Assembly (NCBI RefSeq): GCF_020169415.1
Contig: NZ_JAIULG010000007.1
Span: forward strand, 1 to 64,000
DNA: 64,000 nt
Direction: 5' to 3'
From: Tsukamurella sp. M9C
Lineage (GTDB): Bacteria; Actinomycetota; Actinomycetes; Mycobacteriales; Mycobacteriaceae
The stretch's first letter is position 1; the number at the start of each line of letters is the position of its first letter. Position numbers and translations under genes: made by a program. Under the pieces are notes generated by a model. It saw only the letters and a program-made list of their open reading frames with translations, made no database searches and was not told the origin of the DNA. Positions 29,275-38,129 of this stretch are shown here, piece by piece.

Positions 29275-30201
29275 GTGCGCGAAAGCAGCAACCCGATCTT
29301 CCGCGGGCTGACCAAGGAGACCCGCCAGCAGGCGCCCGCCGGCTATCAGCAGGGCTACCCGCAGCAGGGCTACGGTCAGCAGCAGGGATACCCGCAGGGC
29401 ATGAACCTGGGGATGGGTGCCGCAGGCGCCGCCCAGGGCATGCAGTTCCAGCAGTACCAGCAGCCGCCGCAGGCCCCGTACCAGCAGGGCACGACCGGCG
29501 GCACCATGACCATCGACGACGTGGTCACGAAGACCGGTGCCACGCTCGGCGTGCTCATCGCCTTCGCGGTCGCGGCGTACGCACTCGTCGCCGGCGGCAT
29601 CGTCGGTCCGATGCCCTTGGCGCTCGTCGGCGGTATCGGCGGCTTCATCCTGGTGATGGTCGCGAGCTTCGGCCGCAAGCAGGACAACCCGGCCATCGTG
29701 CTGTCGTACGCGGCGCTCGAGGGTCTGTTCGTCGGTGCCATCTCGTTCGTCTTCGCGAACTACATGGTCAGCGGCATCAGCGCCGGCGCCCTCATCGGTC
29801 AGGCCGTGCTCGCCACGGTCGGCGTGTTCATCGGCATGCTCGTGGTCTACAAGACCGGCGCCATCCGCGTGACCCCGCGCTTCACCCGCATGCTCTTCGC
29901 GGCCATGATCGGTGTCCTGGTCATGATGCTGGGCAGCGCCGTCATCGGCATGTTCGGATCGGGCCCCGGCCCGCTGCGCAACTTCCAGGAGAACCCGGTC
30001 ATCGCGGTCGGCTTCTCGCTGGTCGTCATCGCGATCGCGGCGTTCAGCTTCCTGCTGGACTTCGACCAGGCGGATCAGCTGATCCGCGCCGGCGCACCTT
30101 CGAAGGCGGCGTGGGGCGTGGCCCTGGGCCTGACCGTCACGCTCGTCTGGCTGTACGTCGAGATCCTGCGCCTGCTGAGCTACTTCTACAGCAGCGACTA
30201 G
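29275..30201 (+). CDS. Bax inhibitor-1/YccA family membrane protein
   Basis: A 308-residue protein. Residues 1-75 are a Gln/Gly/Tyr-rich low-complexity tail with repeated QQGY and PQQGYG units; residues 85-305 contain seven hydrophobic helices, including IVLSYAALEGLFVGAISFVF and the C-terminal AWGVALGLTVTLVWLYVEIL. The family includes pH-dependent calcium-leak channels; the bacterial role is uncertain. GTG 29275 (VRESSNPIFRGL) is the start because GGAAAGGA lies before it and the RESSNP N-terminus is usual for actinobacterial members; frames from 29194 lack such support. Confidence 0.85.
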   Translation: MRESSNPIFRGLTKETRQQAPAGYQQGYPQQGYGQQQGYPQGMNLGMGAAGAAQGMQFQQYQQPPQAPYQQGTTGGTMTIDDVVTKTGATLGVLIAFAVAAYALVAGGIVGPMPLALVGGIGGFILVMVASFGRKQDNPAIVLSYAALEGLFVGAISFVFANYMVSGISAGALIGQAVLATVGVFIGMLVVYKTGAIRVTPRFTRMLFAAMIGVLVMMLGSAVIGMFGSGPGPLRNFQENPVIAVGFSLVVIAIAAFSFLLDFDQADQLIRAGAPSKAAWGVALGLTVTLVWLYVEILRLLSYFYSSD

Positions 30202-30212
30202 TCACCACCGTC

Positions 30213-30246
30213 CGAACGCCCCGCAGCCCCGGCTGCGGGGCGTTCG
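30213..30246. terminator. Strong bidirectional hairpin between convergent genes
   Basis: CGAACGCCCCGCAGCC (30213-30228) pairs perfectly with GGCTGCGGGGCGTTCG (30231-30246). It lies between the stops of the Bax-inhibitor-like gene (30201) and the GDSL hydrolase (30262, minus). There is no long T run on either side, as is common for actinobacterial terminators. Confidence 0.8.
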
Positions 30247-30261
30247 GCGTTCGCGGCCGGT

Positions 30262-31179
30262 TCAGTCCCGGTGCAGGGCCCGGGCCAGGCGCACCGTGAG
30301 GCGGTTCGCGTCGGCCGCCTCGGACACCTCGGGCGGCGACGGGAGCGGCCCGTGCCACTCGCCGAGCGCGGCCAGCACCTCGGGGAGCAGCAGCCGCGCA
30401 GCCAGCTCGTAGCCCGCGGCCGACGGGTGGAAGTTGTCCGGCGAGAACATCCGCTCGGGCGCCTCCAGGAACTCCGGCGTCAGGGTGTCGGCGAAGGGCA
30501 CGGGGTGTCCGCCCGCGGCGAGCACGTGCGCGCGCTGCCGCGCCGCCAGCTGCAGCCCGTACCGGCGGATCACCGACCGCAGGGGCTGGGGGATGGACTG
30601 CACGACGCCGATGTCCGGGCACGTGCCGACGACCACCTCGGCGCCCGCGCCGCGCAGCTGGGCCACGGCAGCGCCGAGGCGCCGCGCGGAGGGCTCGATC
30701 GAGTTGAGCGCCGTCACGTCGTTCGCGCCGACGATGATCACCGCCACGTCCGGGATCTGCTTCGCGATGAACGCCGCCTCGATCTGCGCGGCCAGCCCCT
30801 TCGACGTCGCGCCCACGATCGCCTTCACCGCGAGCCGCACGGTGCGCCCCGTCTCCGCCACGACGCCGCGCGCGAGCAGCACGCCGGGCGTGTGCTCGGC
30901 ATCGTCGACCCCAAGGCCGGCGGCGGTGGAGTCCCCGAAGACCATGAGGCTCACGTCGGCGGGATGATGCGGCCCGGGCCGCTCGACGACGGTGGTGCCG
31001 GGGACGTAGACGCCGTCCTTCGACGGTGCCTTGTCGGTGCGGTGGGGGATGACGGTGCGCGCGGTGCGCGCCTGCTTGGTGAGGAGCGCGTAGGCGCCCC
31101 AGGTGGCTCCGGCGCCGCTGACGGCGGCGGCCGAGGTGTACAGCGCGTCACGGGCGAGCCGGTTTCGGGAGTACCCCAT
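30262..31179 (-). CDS. SGNH/GDSL-type esterase
   Basis: A 305-residue serine hydrolase. An N-terminal hydrophobic segment (about residues 14-32) may anchor or export it. The blocks of the family are clear: FGDSTAAGLG (nucleophile Ser, about residue 84), Gly in AIVGATSKG, GANDVT (Asn), and DNFHPSAAGYELAA (Asp/His). Likely acts on ester-linked lipids or acylated sugars. The same gene type precedes cbs in M. tuberculosis, supporting conserved order. It is divergent from cbs with a 69-bp gap. Confidence 0.85.
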   Translation of the reverse strand: MGYSRNRLARDALYTSAAAVSGAGATWGAYALLTKQARTARTVIPHRTDKAPSKDGVYVPGTTVVERPGPHHPADVSLMVFGDSTAAGLGVDDAEHTPGVLLARGVVAETGRTVRLAVKAIVGATSKGLAAQIEAAFIAKQIPDVAVIIVGANDVTALNSIEPSARRLGAAVAQLRGAGAEVVVGTCPDIGVVQSIPQPLRSVIRRYGLQLAARQRAHVLAAGGHPVPFADTLTPEFLEAPERMFSPDNFHPSAAGYELAARLLLPEVLAALGEWHGPLPSPPEVSEAADANRLTVRLARALHRD

Positions 31180-31248
31180 GAGACCAATCTAGACGGCCTG
31201 GCGTGGACCGGGCGTGAGGCGTACCGGGCGCTCTGGGACGATGGAGGC

Positions 31249-32631
31249 ATGCGTATCGCAGGACACGTCAGCGAGTTGATCGGCGACACCCCACTGGTTC
31301 GACTGAACTCCGTGGTGAAGCCCGGATCGGGCCTGGTCGCGGCCAAGATCGAGTACCTCAACCCCGGCGGGTCCAGCAAGGACCGGATCGCGGTGAAGAT
31401 GATCGACGCCGCGGAGAAGTCGGGCGAGCTCAAGCCCGGCGGCACCATCGTCGAGCCGACGTCCGGCAACACCGGCGTGGGGCTCGCGATCGTCGCGCAG
31501 CAGCGCGGCTACAAGTGCGTCTTCGTCTGCCCGGACAAGGTCAGCGAGGACAAGCGCAACGTGCTCAAGGCCTACGGCGCCGAGGTCGTCGTGTGTCCGA
31601 CCGCCGTCGCGCCCGAGCACCCGGACTCGTACTACAACGTCTCCGACCGGCTCACCCGCGAGATCCCCGGCGCCTGGAAGCCGAACCAGTACTCCAACCC
31701 CAACGGCCCGGCCTCGCATTACGAGACCACCGGCCCGGAGATCTGGCGCGACACCGAGGGCAAGATCACCCATTTCGTGGCGGGCGTCGGCACCGGCGGC
31801 ACCATCACCGGCACCGGCCGCTACCTCAAGGAGATCTCCGGCGGGAAGGTCAAGGTCGTCGGCGCCGATCCCGAGGGCTCCGTATACTCCGGCGGCACCG
31901 GCCGCCCGTACCTCGTCGAGGGCGTGGGCGAGGACTTCTGGCCCACCGCCTACGACCCCGACATCCCGGACGAGATCATCGCCGTCTCCGACGCCGACTC
32001 CTTCGAGATGACCCGCCGCCTCGCGCGCGAGGAGGGCCTGCTCGTCGGCGGCTCGTGCGGCATGGCCGTCGTCGCCGCGCTGCGCGTCGCCGAGCGCGAC
32101 CCCGACGCCGTTGTCGTCGTGCTGCTGCCCGACGGTGGCCGCGGCTACCTGTCGAAGATCTTCAACGACAAGTGGATGTCGAGCTACGGCTTCCTGCGCG
32201 CCCCGCTCGACCCCAACGAGCAGGAGGCCCTCGTCGGCGACATCCTGCGCGGCAAGAAGGGCGAGCTGCCCGACCTGGTGCACACGCACCCGTCGGAGAC
32301 CATCCGCGACGCCATCGAGATCCTCGCCGAGTACAACGTCTCGCAGATGCCGGTCGTCGGCGCCGAGCCCCCGATCATGGCGGGCGAGGTGGCGGGCGCC
32401 GTCACCGAGCGCGAGCTGCTCTCGGCCGTCTTCGAGGGCCGCGCGAACCTCGCCGACCCGGTGAGCAAGCACATGGGCCCGGCGTTCCCGCTGATCGGTG
32501 CGGGCGAGCCGATCTCGGCCGCCAATACGGCGCTGCGGGAGTCCGACGCCCTCATGGTCATCGACGACGGCAAGCCCGTCGGCGTGATCACCCGGCACGA
32601 CGTGCTGAACTTCCTCTCCCACGGCAAGTAG
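31249..32631 (+). CDS. cbs: Cystathionine beta-synthase
   Basis: A 460-residue PLP enzyme condensing serine and homocysteine to cystathionine. The N-terminal fold-type II catalytic domain has the PLP lysine in NPGGSSKDRIAVKM (about residue 44), EPTSGNTGVGLAI and the phosphate loop GVGTGGTITGTG. Residues from about 335 form a pair of CBS domains (IEILAEYNVSQMPVVG; DALMVIDDGKPVGVITRHDV), the regulatory module. There is no haem domain, as in other bacteria. ATG 31249 follows GATGGAGG. It is followed after 13 bp by metB. Confidence 0.95.
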   Translation: MRIAGHVSELIGDTPLVRLNSVVKPGSGLVAAKIEYLNPGGSSKDRIAVKMIDAAEKSGELKPGGTIVEPTSGNTGVGLAIVAQQRGYKCVFVCPDKVSEDKRNVLKAYGAEVVVCPTAVAPEHPDSYYNVSDRLTREIPGAWKPNQYSNPNGPASHYETTGPEIWRDTEGKITHFVAGVGTGGTITGTGRYLKEISGGKVKVVGADPEGSVYSGGTGRPYLVEGVGEDFWPTAYDPDIPDEIIAVSDADSFEMTRRLAREEGLLVGGSCGMAVVAALRVAERDPDAVVVVLLPDGGRGYLSKIFNDKWMSSYGFLRAPLDPNEQEALVGDILRGKKGELPDLVHTHPSETIRDAIEILAEYNVSQMPVVGAEPPIMAGEVAGAVTERELLSAVFEGRANLADPVSKHMGPAFPLIGAGEPISAANTALRESDALMVIDDGKPVGVITRHDVLNFLSHGK

Positions 32632-32644
32632 AAGGGCCAGCGAC

Positions 32645-33817
32645 ATGAGTGAGCAGAAGAGCGCCATCGACAAGCATGCGGCGCAGGGTTTCTCGACCCG
32701 CGCGATCCACGCCGGCTACGAGCCCGACCCGCTGACCGGCGCCGTCAACGTGCCGATCTACGCCAGCTCCACCTTCGCCCAGGACGGCGTCGGCGGCATG
32801 CGCGGCGGCTTCGAGTACGCCCGCACCGGCAACCCGACCCGGCGCGCCTACGAGGCCAACCTCGCCGCGATCGAGGAGGGCACCTTCGGCCGCGGCTTCG
32901 CCTCCGGCATGGCCGCCACCGACTGCCTGCTGCGCGCCACCCTGCGCCCGGGCGATCACCTGATCATCCCCGATGACGCCTACGGCGGGACCTTCCGTCT
33001 CATCGACAAGGTCTTCTCGCAGTGGGGGATCGAGCACACCCCGGCGCCCGTCACCGACGTCGACGCCGTGCGGGCGGCGATCCGCCCCAACACCAAGCTG
33101 GTGTGGATCGAGACGCCGACCAACCCGCTGCTCAACATCGGCGACATCGAGGCCCTCGCCGAGGTGGCCCACGCCGGCGGCGCGAAGCTGGTGGTGGACA
33201 ACACCTTCGCCAGCCCGTACCTGCAGACCCCGCTGGCCCTCGGCGCCGACGTGGTGCTCCACTCGGTGACCAAGTACCTCGGCGGGCACAGCGACACCGT
33301 CGGTGGCGCGCTGGTGACCAACGACGAGCAGCTCGACACCGACTTCGCCTTCCTGCAGAACGGCGCGGGCGCGGTGCCCGGCCCGTTCGACGTCTACCTC
33401 GCCCTGCGCGGCATCAAGACGCTCGGCGTCCGGATGGACCGGCACTGCGACAACGCGGAGAAGATCGTCGAGTTCCTCTCCGGCCGTCCCGAGGTGTCGA
33501 CGGTGCTGTACCCGGGCCTCGAGAGCCACCCGAACCACGCGGTCGCGGCCAAGCAGATGAAGCGCTTCGGCGGCATGATCTCCGTCCGCCTCGCCGGCGG
33601 ACGCGAAGCGGCGCAGCGGTTCTGCGCGCGGACCGAGATCTTCACGCTCGCCGAGTCGCTGGGCGGCATCGAGTCGCTCATCGAGCACCCCGCCGCGATG
33701 ACCCACGCGTCCACCGCCGGCTCGCAGCTCGAGGTCCCCGAGGACCTGGTGCGGCTGTCCGTCGGCATCGAGGACATCGGCGACCTGGTCGCCGACCTGG
33801 AGAACGCGTTCAGCTGA
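32645..33817 (+). CDS. metB: Cystathionine gamma-synthase
   Basis: A 390-residue PLP enzyme of the Cys/Met metabolism family. Landmarks: EYARTGNPTRRAYEANLAA, FASGMAATDCLL, WIETPTNPLLNIGDI and the PLP lysine in LHSVTKYLGGHSDTVGGA (about residue 209). With cbs next door the two genes link homocysteine and cysteine through cystathionine; which direction dominates cannot be told from sequence. The end overlaps the convergent gene at 33810 by 8 bp. Confidence 0.93.
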   Translation: MSEQKSAIDKHAAQGFSTRAIHAGYEPDPLTGAVNVPIYASSTFAQDGVGGMRGGFEYARTGNPTRRAYEANLAAIEEGTFGRGFASGMAATDCLLRATLRPGDHLIIPDDAYGGTFRLIDKVFSQWGIEHTPAPVTDVDAVRAAIRPNTKLVWIETPTNPLLNIGDIEALAEVAHAGGAKLVVDNTFASPYLQTPLALGADVVLHSVTKYLGGHSDTVGGALVTNDEQLDTDFAFLQNGAGAVPGPFDVYLALRGIKTLGVRMDRHCDNAEKIVEFLSGRPEVSTVLYPGLESHPNHAVAAKQMKRFGGMISVRLAGGREAAQRFCARTEIFTLAESLGGIESLIEHPAAMTHASTAGSQLEVPEDLVRLSVGIEDIGDLVADLENAFS

Positions 33818-34277
33818 CGCCGCAGTACCGCCACATCCCGGACTCGTAGCGGAACTGCAGCAGCGTCTTCGCCCGGACGGGGTCCTCGTCCGGGTCGCTC
33901 GGGACACCCTGCGGCGAGTAGTGCACGACCATCGTGGCGGCCTCGCCGTCGACGGTGACGTCGCCGGTGGATCGGGGGCCGGGCGGGAACCAACGGGTGC
34001 TCCCGGCACCGTTCTTCAGCCGCGTGCACCACATGCCCGACACGTCGCGCGACGCGTCGACGTCGTCGGCGTAGATGCTGAACCGCGCTCGCACCGTGCG
34101 CTCGTCATGGGCGTCGACGGGGACCGGGTCGGACAGCGCGTGCACGAACAGCACGGCCAGTCCGAGGAGCAGGCCGGCGCCCACCGTGAGGATGACCAGG
34201 ACGATCGCCGTCACGGTCAGGACGACGAAGGCGGCGGGGTGGCGCCGATGCCACGGCTCGAAGTAGTTCGGATGCAC
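33810..34277 (-). CDS. Single-pass membrane protein of unknown function
   Basis: A 155-residue protein. A short cytoplasmic start (HPNYFEPWHRRHP) precedes a strong hydrophobic helix (about residues 15-48), followed by an extracellular domain of about 105 residues with two cysteines (MWCTRLKN and MWRYCGVS) that could form a disulfide. I do not recognise the family. GTG start. It is divergent from the deacetylase-like gene with a 211-bp gap; the gap holds a possible -10 (TAGAAC, about 34457) but no clear operator. Confidence 0.65.
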   Translation of the reverse strand: MHPNYFEPWHRRHPAAFVVLTVTAIVLVILTVGAGLLLGLAVLFVHALSDPVPVDAHDERTVRARFSIYADDVDASRDVSGMWCTRLKNGAGSTRWFPPGPRSTGDVTVDGEAATMVVHYSPQGVPSDPDEDPVRAKTLLQFRYESGMWRYCGVS

Positions 34278-34488
34278 GGCACGATGGTCCGCTGCCGTCC
34301 TTGTCGGCTCCTTGTTCGCGCCTTAGGTGGGCGCGGCCGCCTCGAAAGATGTCCGATCCGCGACCGCACAGGTGGTCGCCCGGAGTAACGACTCGGTCAC
34401 CATCTGAACCTTCGACTTCCCCTTCAGGGTTCGTGGGACTAAAGTGGCTCTTGTTGTAGAACATGACACAAGTGGCTGGAGTGAGTTC

Positions 34489-35283
34489 TTGAGGCCGAAG
34501 CAGAGCCGGAAGGTCCGCAACTACGCGGTCGCGGGGAGTGCCCTCGTGATCGCGGCTGCCGTCGCGGGGGCGGGCGGCGACGCGAACCGGGGCGAGGGCG
34601 GACCGTCGGGCCAGGGCGGCGGCACGTCGACCCCCGCGCCCGCCCCGCAGGCGGCGGCGAAGCCGGTGACCAAGCCCGTGTACCTGCCGGACGGCAGCGT
34701 CGACTGCGCCAAGAGCAAGTGCGTCGCGCTCACCTTCTCCGGCGGCCCCGGGCCCGCGACCAGGCAGTTCCTGCAGATCCTCGACAATCACGGCGCCAAG
34801 GGCACGTTCTTCGTGACCGGCGCGCAGGTCAACCTCAACCCCGACATCATGACGGCGATCGCCGGCACCGGGAACGAGGTCGCCAACGGCACCTGGACCC
34901 AGCCCGACATGACGACGCTGTCCGAGACCGACAGCACCGCGCAGTTGCAGCAGACCAACGACGCGATCCGCAGCTCCGTGGGAAGCGCGCCCACGCTGTT
35001 CCGACCGATGGGCGGGCACACGTCGCCGTCCGTCGTGGACGCCGGCAAGCGGCTGGGCCTCACCCAGGTCCTCTGGGACCTGGATTCGATGGACTACAAC
35101 TACCAGGGTGATCCTGACGGCCTGACGCAGGTGCTGCTGAAGGTGAAGCCGGGACAGATCGTGATGCTGCACGACACCTTCGTCTCGTCGGCGACGGCGA
35201 TGGACCGCATGATGACGCAGCTCGGCGACCAGGGCTACGCCTTCGTCACCGTCAGCCAGCTCCAGAGCAGCCGCGCCGGATAG
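34489..35283 (+). CDS. Polysaccharide-deacetylase-fold protein, predicted inactive
   Basis: A 264-residue exported protein with an N-terminal hydrophobic signal (YAVAGSALVIAAAVAG), a Pro/Ala linker and a NodB homology domain. The five family motifs are all recognisable but altered: motif 1 is TFSGGPGP instead of TFDDGP, motif 2 is NGTWTQPD instead of NHTWTHPD, motif 3 is RPMGGH, motif 4 LWDLDSMDYN, motif 5 VMLHDTF. The aspartate pair and both metal histidines are lost, so deacetylation is unlikely; a binding or regulatory role at the wall is possible. TTG 34489 has GGAG 8 bp upstream; GTG 34444 is an alternative. Confidence 0.8.
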   Translation: MRPKQSRKVRNYAVAGSALVIAAAVAGAGGDANRGEGGPSGQGGGTSTPAPAPQAAAKPVTKPVYLPDGSVDCAKSKCVALTFSGGPGPATRQFLQILDNHGAKGTFFVTGAQVNLNPDIMTAIAGTGNEVANGTWTQPDMTTLSETDSTAQLQQTNDAIRSSVGSAPTLFRPMGGHTSPSVVDAGKRLGLTQVLWDLDSMDYNYQGDPDGLTQVLLKVKPGQIVMLHDTFVSSATAMDRMMTQLGDQGYAFVTVSQLQSSRAG

Positions 35284-35299
35284 CAGCGACGCCGACACG

Positions 35300-35340
35300 C
35301 GAAAGCGGGCCCGTCCCCACTGGGGGCGGGCCCGCTTTCG
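35300..35340. terminator. Bidirectional hairpin terminator
   Basis: CGAAAGCGGGCCCG (35300-35313) pairs with CGGGCCCGCTTTCG (35327-35340), with CCCC/GGGG continuing the stem inside. It lies between the stops of the deacetylase-like gene (35283) and greA (35356, minus). The AAAG/CTTT ends give short A and T runs on either strand. Confidence 0.85.
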
Positions 35341-35355
35341 ACGGTGCCGGGGAGC

Positions 35356-35850
35356 TCAGGAGTGGTACGGCTCCGCGCTGACCAGGGTCACCTTGACGAC
35401 CGCGCCGCTGGGGATCGTGTACTCGCGGGTCTCGCCGACCTTCGCGTCGATCAGGGCCGCGCCGAGCGGGGAGTTGGGGGAGTAGATCTCCAGTTCACCG
35501 TCGCCCCCGCCCTCCTCGCGCGTGGCGATGAGGAAGGTCTCGGTGTCCTTCTCGTCGCCGTCGTAGTAGACCTTCACGACCGAGCCGGGGAGCGCCACGC
35601 CGGACTGCGTGGGGGCCTCGCCGACCTTCGCGTTGTTGAGGAGCTCCTGCAGCTGGCGGATACGCGCCTCCTGCTGGCCCTGCTCGTCGCGCGCGGCGTG
35701 GTAGCCACCGTTCTCCTTGAGATCGCCCTCTTCGCGACGCTCATTGATCTCGGCGGCGATGACGGGGCGGTTGGCGATCAAGGCGTCCAACTCGTGCTTG
35801 AGGCGCTCGTGGGACTCGGGGGTCAACCACGTCACCTGAGTGTCCGTCAT
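35356..35850 (-). CDS. greA: Transcription elongation factor GreA
   Basis: A 164-residue factor that enters the RNA polymerase secondary channel and stimulates cleavage of backtracked RNA. The N-terminal coiled coil (about residues 12-80) has the acidic tip in [18 protein letters not shown]; the C-terminal FKBP-like domain includes [19 protein letters not shown]. Length is standard. It is read towards the convergent terminator at 35300 and has an AAGGACGAAGAA purine run upstream. Confidence 0.95.
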   Translation of the reverse strand: MTDTQVTWLTPESHERLKHELDALIANRPVIAAEINERREEGDLKENGGYHAARDEQGQQEARIRQLQELLNNAKVGEAPTQSGVALPGSVVKVYYDGDEKDTETFLIATREEGGGDGELEIYSPNSPLGAALIDAKVGETREYTIPSGAVVKVTLVSAEPYHS

Positions 35851-35946
35851 TTCTTCGTCCTTCGTCGTAGTCGGCGGCCCGCTGCGGCTTCACCATCCCA
35901 CAGCCGGCCGGCCCCGAAACGGTGCCCGGGGCCCGTAAATGCAGCA

Positions 35947-35991
35947 ATACACGGCTCCATCCGGAACCGTGTATCCGCTGATTCTAGCATG
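35947..35991 (-). promoter_or_regulatory. Candidate greA promoter and 5' leader hairpin
   Basis: On the minus strand an extended -10 TGCTAGAAT (about 35983-35991) is followed within 10 bases by the hairpin ATACACGG (35974-35967) with CCGTGTAT (35954-35947), whose stem continues with TCC/GGA. The transcript would begin at the hairpin base. It could be a leader structure for greA or a weak terminator for the upstream transporter gene; little T-run follows it. Confidence 0.45.
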
Positions 35992-36014
35992 GGAAACGGA
36001 AACGGGTATTCGGA

Positions 36015-36776
36015 TCAGGCGGCCTGGAGCGCCTGCTGGTAGGTGGGCTCCCGGCGTTTGAGGAAGCCGCACAGCGCGTAGCTCAGCGGCATGATGAGGA
36101 TCTCGACCAGCGTCTTCCACACGAATCCCAGGATCAGGTAGTTGAGGAACTGACCCGGGGTGGTGAAGCCGAGCGCGGGCGCGGCGATGGAGCAGAAGAC
36201 CAGGGTGTCGAAGAACTCGCCGACGACCGTGGAGCCGAGCAGCCGCGACCACAGGTGCTTCTCACCAGTCCAGGCCTTCATGCGCACCAGGACCCAGGAG
36301 TTCATGAACTCGCCCACCAGGTAGCCCGCGAGGCCGGCGATCAGGAACCGCGGGACCACACCCGCGACGGTCTTGAAGGCCTCGTCGTTGGGCCAGCCCG
36401 GGGCGGGCGGCAGCAGCGTGGTCACCCAGAAGCACAGCGCCGCGAGCGCGAGGATCGCGAACCCGGTGAGGATCACGCGACGCATGGCCCGGAAGCCGTA
36501 CACCTCGGAGATCACGTCGCCGAGGACGTACGCGAGGGGGAAGAGGTAGAAGGCGCCGTCGGTGGCGATGCCGTCGATCTGCAGGCCGAGGATCTCGACG
36601 TGCAACGACGGGGCGAACAGCACGGCCTTGGTGCCGGTGATGTTGCTGATGATCATGACGCCGACGAACAGGCCGACGAGCATGGGGAAGTAGTAACTGC
36701 TGACTGTGGCGAAGGCCGGACCGCGGTTGCGGGCCGGCTGCCCAGACTTCGGGGTGGGGGAGTTGTCAGTGCTCAC
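36015..36776 (-). CDS. Queuosine precursor transporter (YhhQ/DUF165 family)
   Basis: A 253-residue membrane protein with six hydrophobic helices. The family signatures are FLFVG-like VGVMIISNITGTKAV (about residues 37-52), FPLAYVLGDVISEVYGF (about 79-95) and EFMNSWVLVRMK. YhhQ proteins import preQ0/preQ1 or related 7-deazaguanines used for queuosine in tRNA. No queuosine genes are in the window. ATG overlaps the stop of DUF4307 gene by 4 bp, so they are co-expressed. Confidence 0.9.
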   Translation of the reverse strand: MSTDNSPTPKSGQPARNRGPAFATVSSYYFPMLVGLFVGVMIISNITGTKAVLFAPSLHVEILGLQIDGIATDGAFYLFPLAYVLGDVISEVYGFRAMRRVILTGFAILALAALCFWVTTLLPPAPGWPNDEAFKTVAGVVPRFLIAGLAGYLVGEFMNSWVLVRMKAWTGEKHLWSRLLGSTVVGEFFDTLVFCSIAAPALGFTTPGQFLNYLILGFVWKTLVEILIMPLSYALCGFLKRREPTYQQALQAA

Positions 36777-37201
36777 GCACGGTCAAGATACGCGGGCACG
36801 TTCGTCCCGCAACCGAAGACGTCGCCGACGGCGGGCGGTTCCGTGGTGCGCACCTCGCTGCTGACCACCACGACGGGGTCCGGTGACGGGGCGACGTAGA
36901 ACTCGCGGCGGCCGATCTCGTCGCCCGCCTTGTTCTTGGCGTAGACGATGCAGCTGACCGCCTGCTGCGGGTCGGTGCGGGTCACGGTGACCTGCACATC
37001 CACCGCCGAATCGGACAGCACCTCGTAGCCCGCGGTCTCGCCGGTGACCGGCTGCCGCGAGAACTTCTGATAGCCCATCCACGCGAGGCCCACGCCGAGG
37101 ATCACGACCACCACCAGCCCGATGAGTCCGATACGACGGGTGCGCGCGGGATCGCGCTCGTCGGGGTAGCGATCGGAGGGGCGGACAGGGGCGGTCGACA
37201 T
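36773..37201 (-). CDS. DUF4307 membrane-anchored protein
   Basis: A 142-residue protein. A basic cytoplasmic tail with [14 protein letters not shown] precedes one transmembrane helix (about residues 24-44) and an extracytoplasmic domain with two cysteines ([16 protein letters not shown] and VFGCGTN). This is the DUF4307 layout of the gene next to mca in mycobacteria; its function is unknown. ATG 37201 is chosen as the sole in-frame start near the divergent mca promoter (61-bp gap). Confidence 0.85.
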   Translation of the reverse strand: MSTAPVRPSDRYPDERDPARTRRIGLIGLVVVVILGVGLAWMGYQKFSRQPVTGETAGYEVLSDSAVDVQVTVTRTDPQQAVSCIVYAKNKAGDEIGRREFYVAPSPDPVVVVSSEVRTTEPPAVGDVFGCGTNVPAYLDRA

Positions 37202-37262
37202 GCTTCCATCGAAGCACACCCGGCGCGGCGGGCCCGCGCCCGATCGTGGAACACTGGGGGTC

Positions 37263-38129
37263 ATGACCGGATACCGCCTCCTCGCCGTTCACGCGCACCC
37301 GGACGACGAGTCGAGCAAGGGCGCCGCCACCATGGCGCGGTACGCGGCCGAGGGGAACGACGTGCTGGTCGCGACGTTCACGGGCGGCGAACGGGGCGAC
37401 ATCCTCAACCCCGCGATGGACGTCGCGGGCGTCAAGGACCGCCTGCCCGAGGTGCGCCGCGAGGAGATGGCCAAGGCCGCCGCCATCCTGGGCGTCGAGC
37501 ACCGCTGGCTCGGCTTCGTCGACTCGGGGCTGCCCGAGGGCGACCCGCTGCCCCCGCTCCCGGACGGCTGCTTCGCGCTGGAGCCGGTGGAGGTGCCCAC
37601 GGAGACGCTGGTGCGCCTGATCCGCGAGTTCCGCCCGCACGTGATGATCACGTACGACGAGAACGGCGGCTACCCGCACCCCGACCACATCATGACCCAC
37701 ACCGTCTCGATGGCGGCCTACGAGGCCGCCGCCGATCCCGCGCAGTTCCCCGACGCCGGCGAGCCCTGGCAGATCTCGAAGGTCTACTACAGCCACGGCT
37801 TCCTGCGCGGCAAGTTCCAGGCCTTCGCGGACGAGTTCGAGAAGAACGGCCTCGAGAACCCCTACACCGAGTGGCTCGCGCGGTGGAAGGACGAGAAGAA
37901 CGACATGATGGCCCGCGTGACCACGCAGGTCGAATGCGGCGAGTACTTCCCCGTGCGTGATGACGCGCTGCGCGCGCACGCCACCCAGATCGACCCCAAC
38001 GGGCCGTTCTTCGCGGTGCCGATGGAGTGGCAGCAGCGCCTGTGGCCGACCGAGGAGTACGAGTTGGCGAAGACCACTGTGAGCAGCAGGATGCCTGAGA
38101 AGGACCTGTTCAGCGGGATCGAGAAGTGA
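37263..38129 (+). CDS. mca: Mycothiol S-conjugate amidase
   Basis: A 288-residue zinc amidase of the LmbE/PIG-L family that cleaves mycothiol conjugates to a mercapturic acid and GlcN-Ins, a detoxification step unique to actinobacteria. Zinc ligands are in [10 protein letters not shown] (His/Asp, about residues 11-20) and [12 protein letters not shown] (about 137-148). [19 protein letters not shown] near the end is typical of Mca rather than MshB. The gene order DUF4307-mca-small membrane protein matches mycobacteria. Confidence 0.95.
   Translation: MTGYRLLAVHAHPDDESSKGAATMARYAAEGNDVLVATFTGGERGDILNPAMDVAGVKDRLPEVRREEMAKAAAILGVEHRWLGFVDSGLPEGDPLPPLPDGCFALEPVEVPTETLVRLIREFRPHVMITYDENGGYPHPDHIMTHTVSMAAYEAAADPAQFPDAGEPWQISKVYYSHGFLRGKFQAFADEFEKNGLENPYTEWLARWKDEKNDMMARVTTQVECGEYFPVRDDALRAHATQIDPNGPFFAVPMEWQQRLWPTEEYELAKTTVSSRMPEKDLFSGIEK

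Noticed and set aside
31180-31248. Possible SAM-type or cysteine riboswitch before cbs
   Set aside because: The gap is only 69 bp and shows none of the conserved blocks of known sulfur-metabolism riboswitches.
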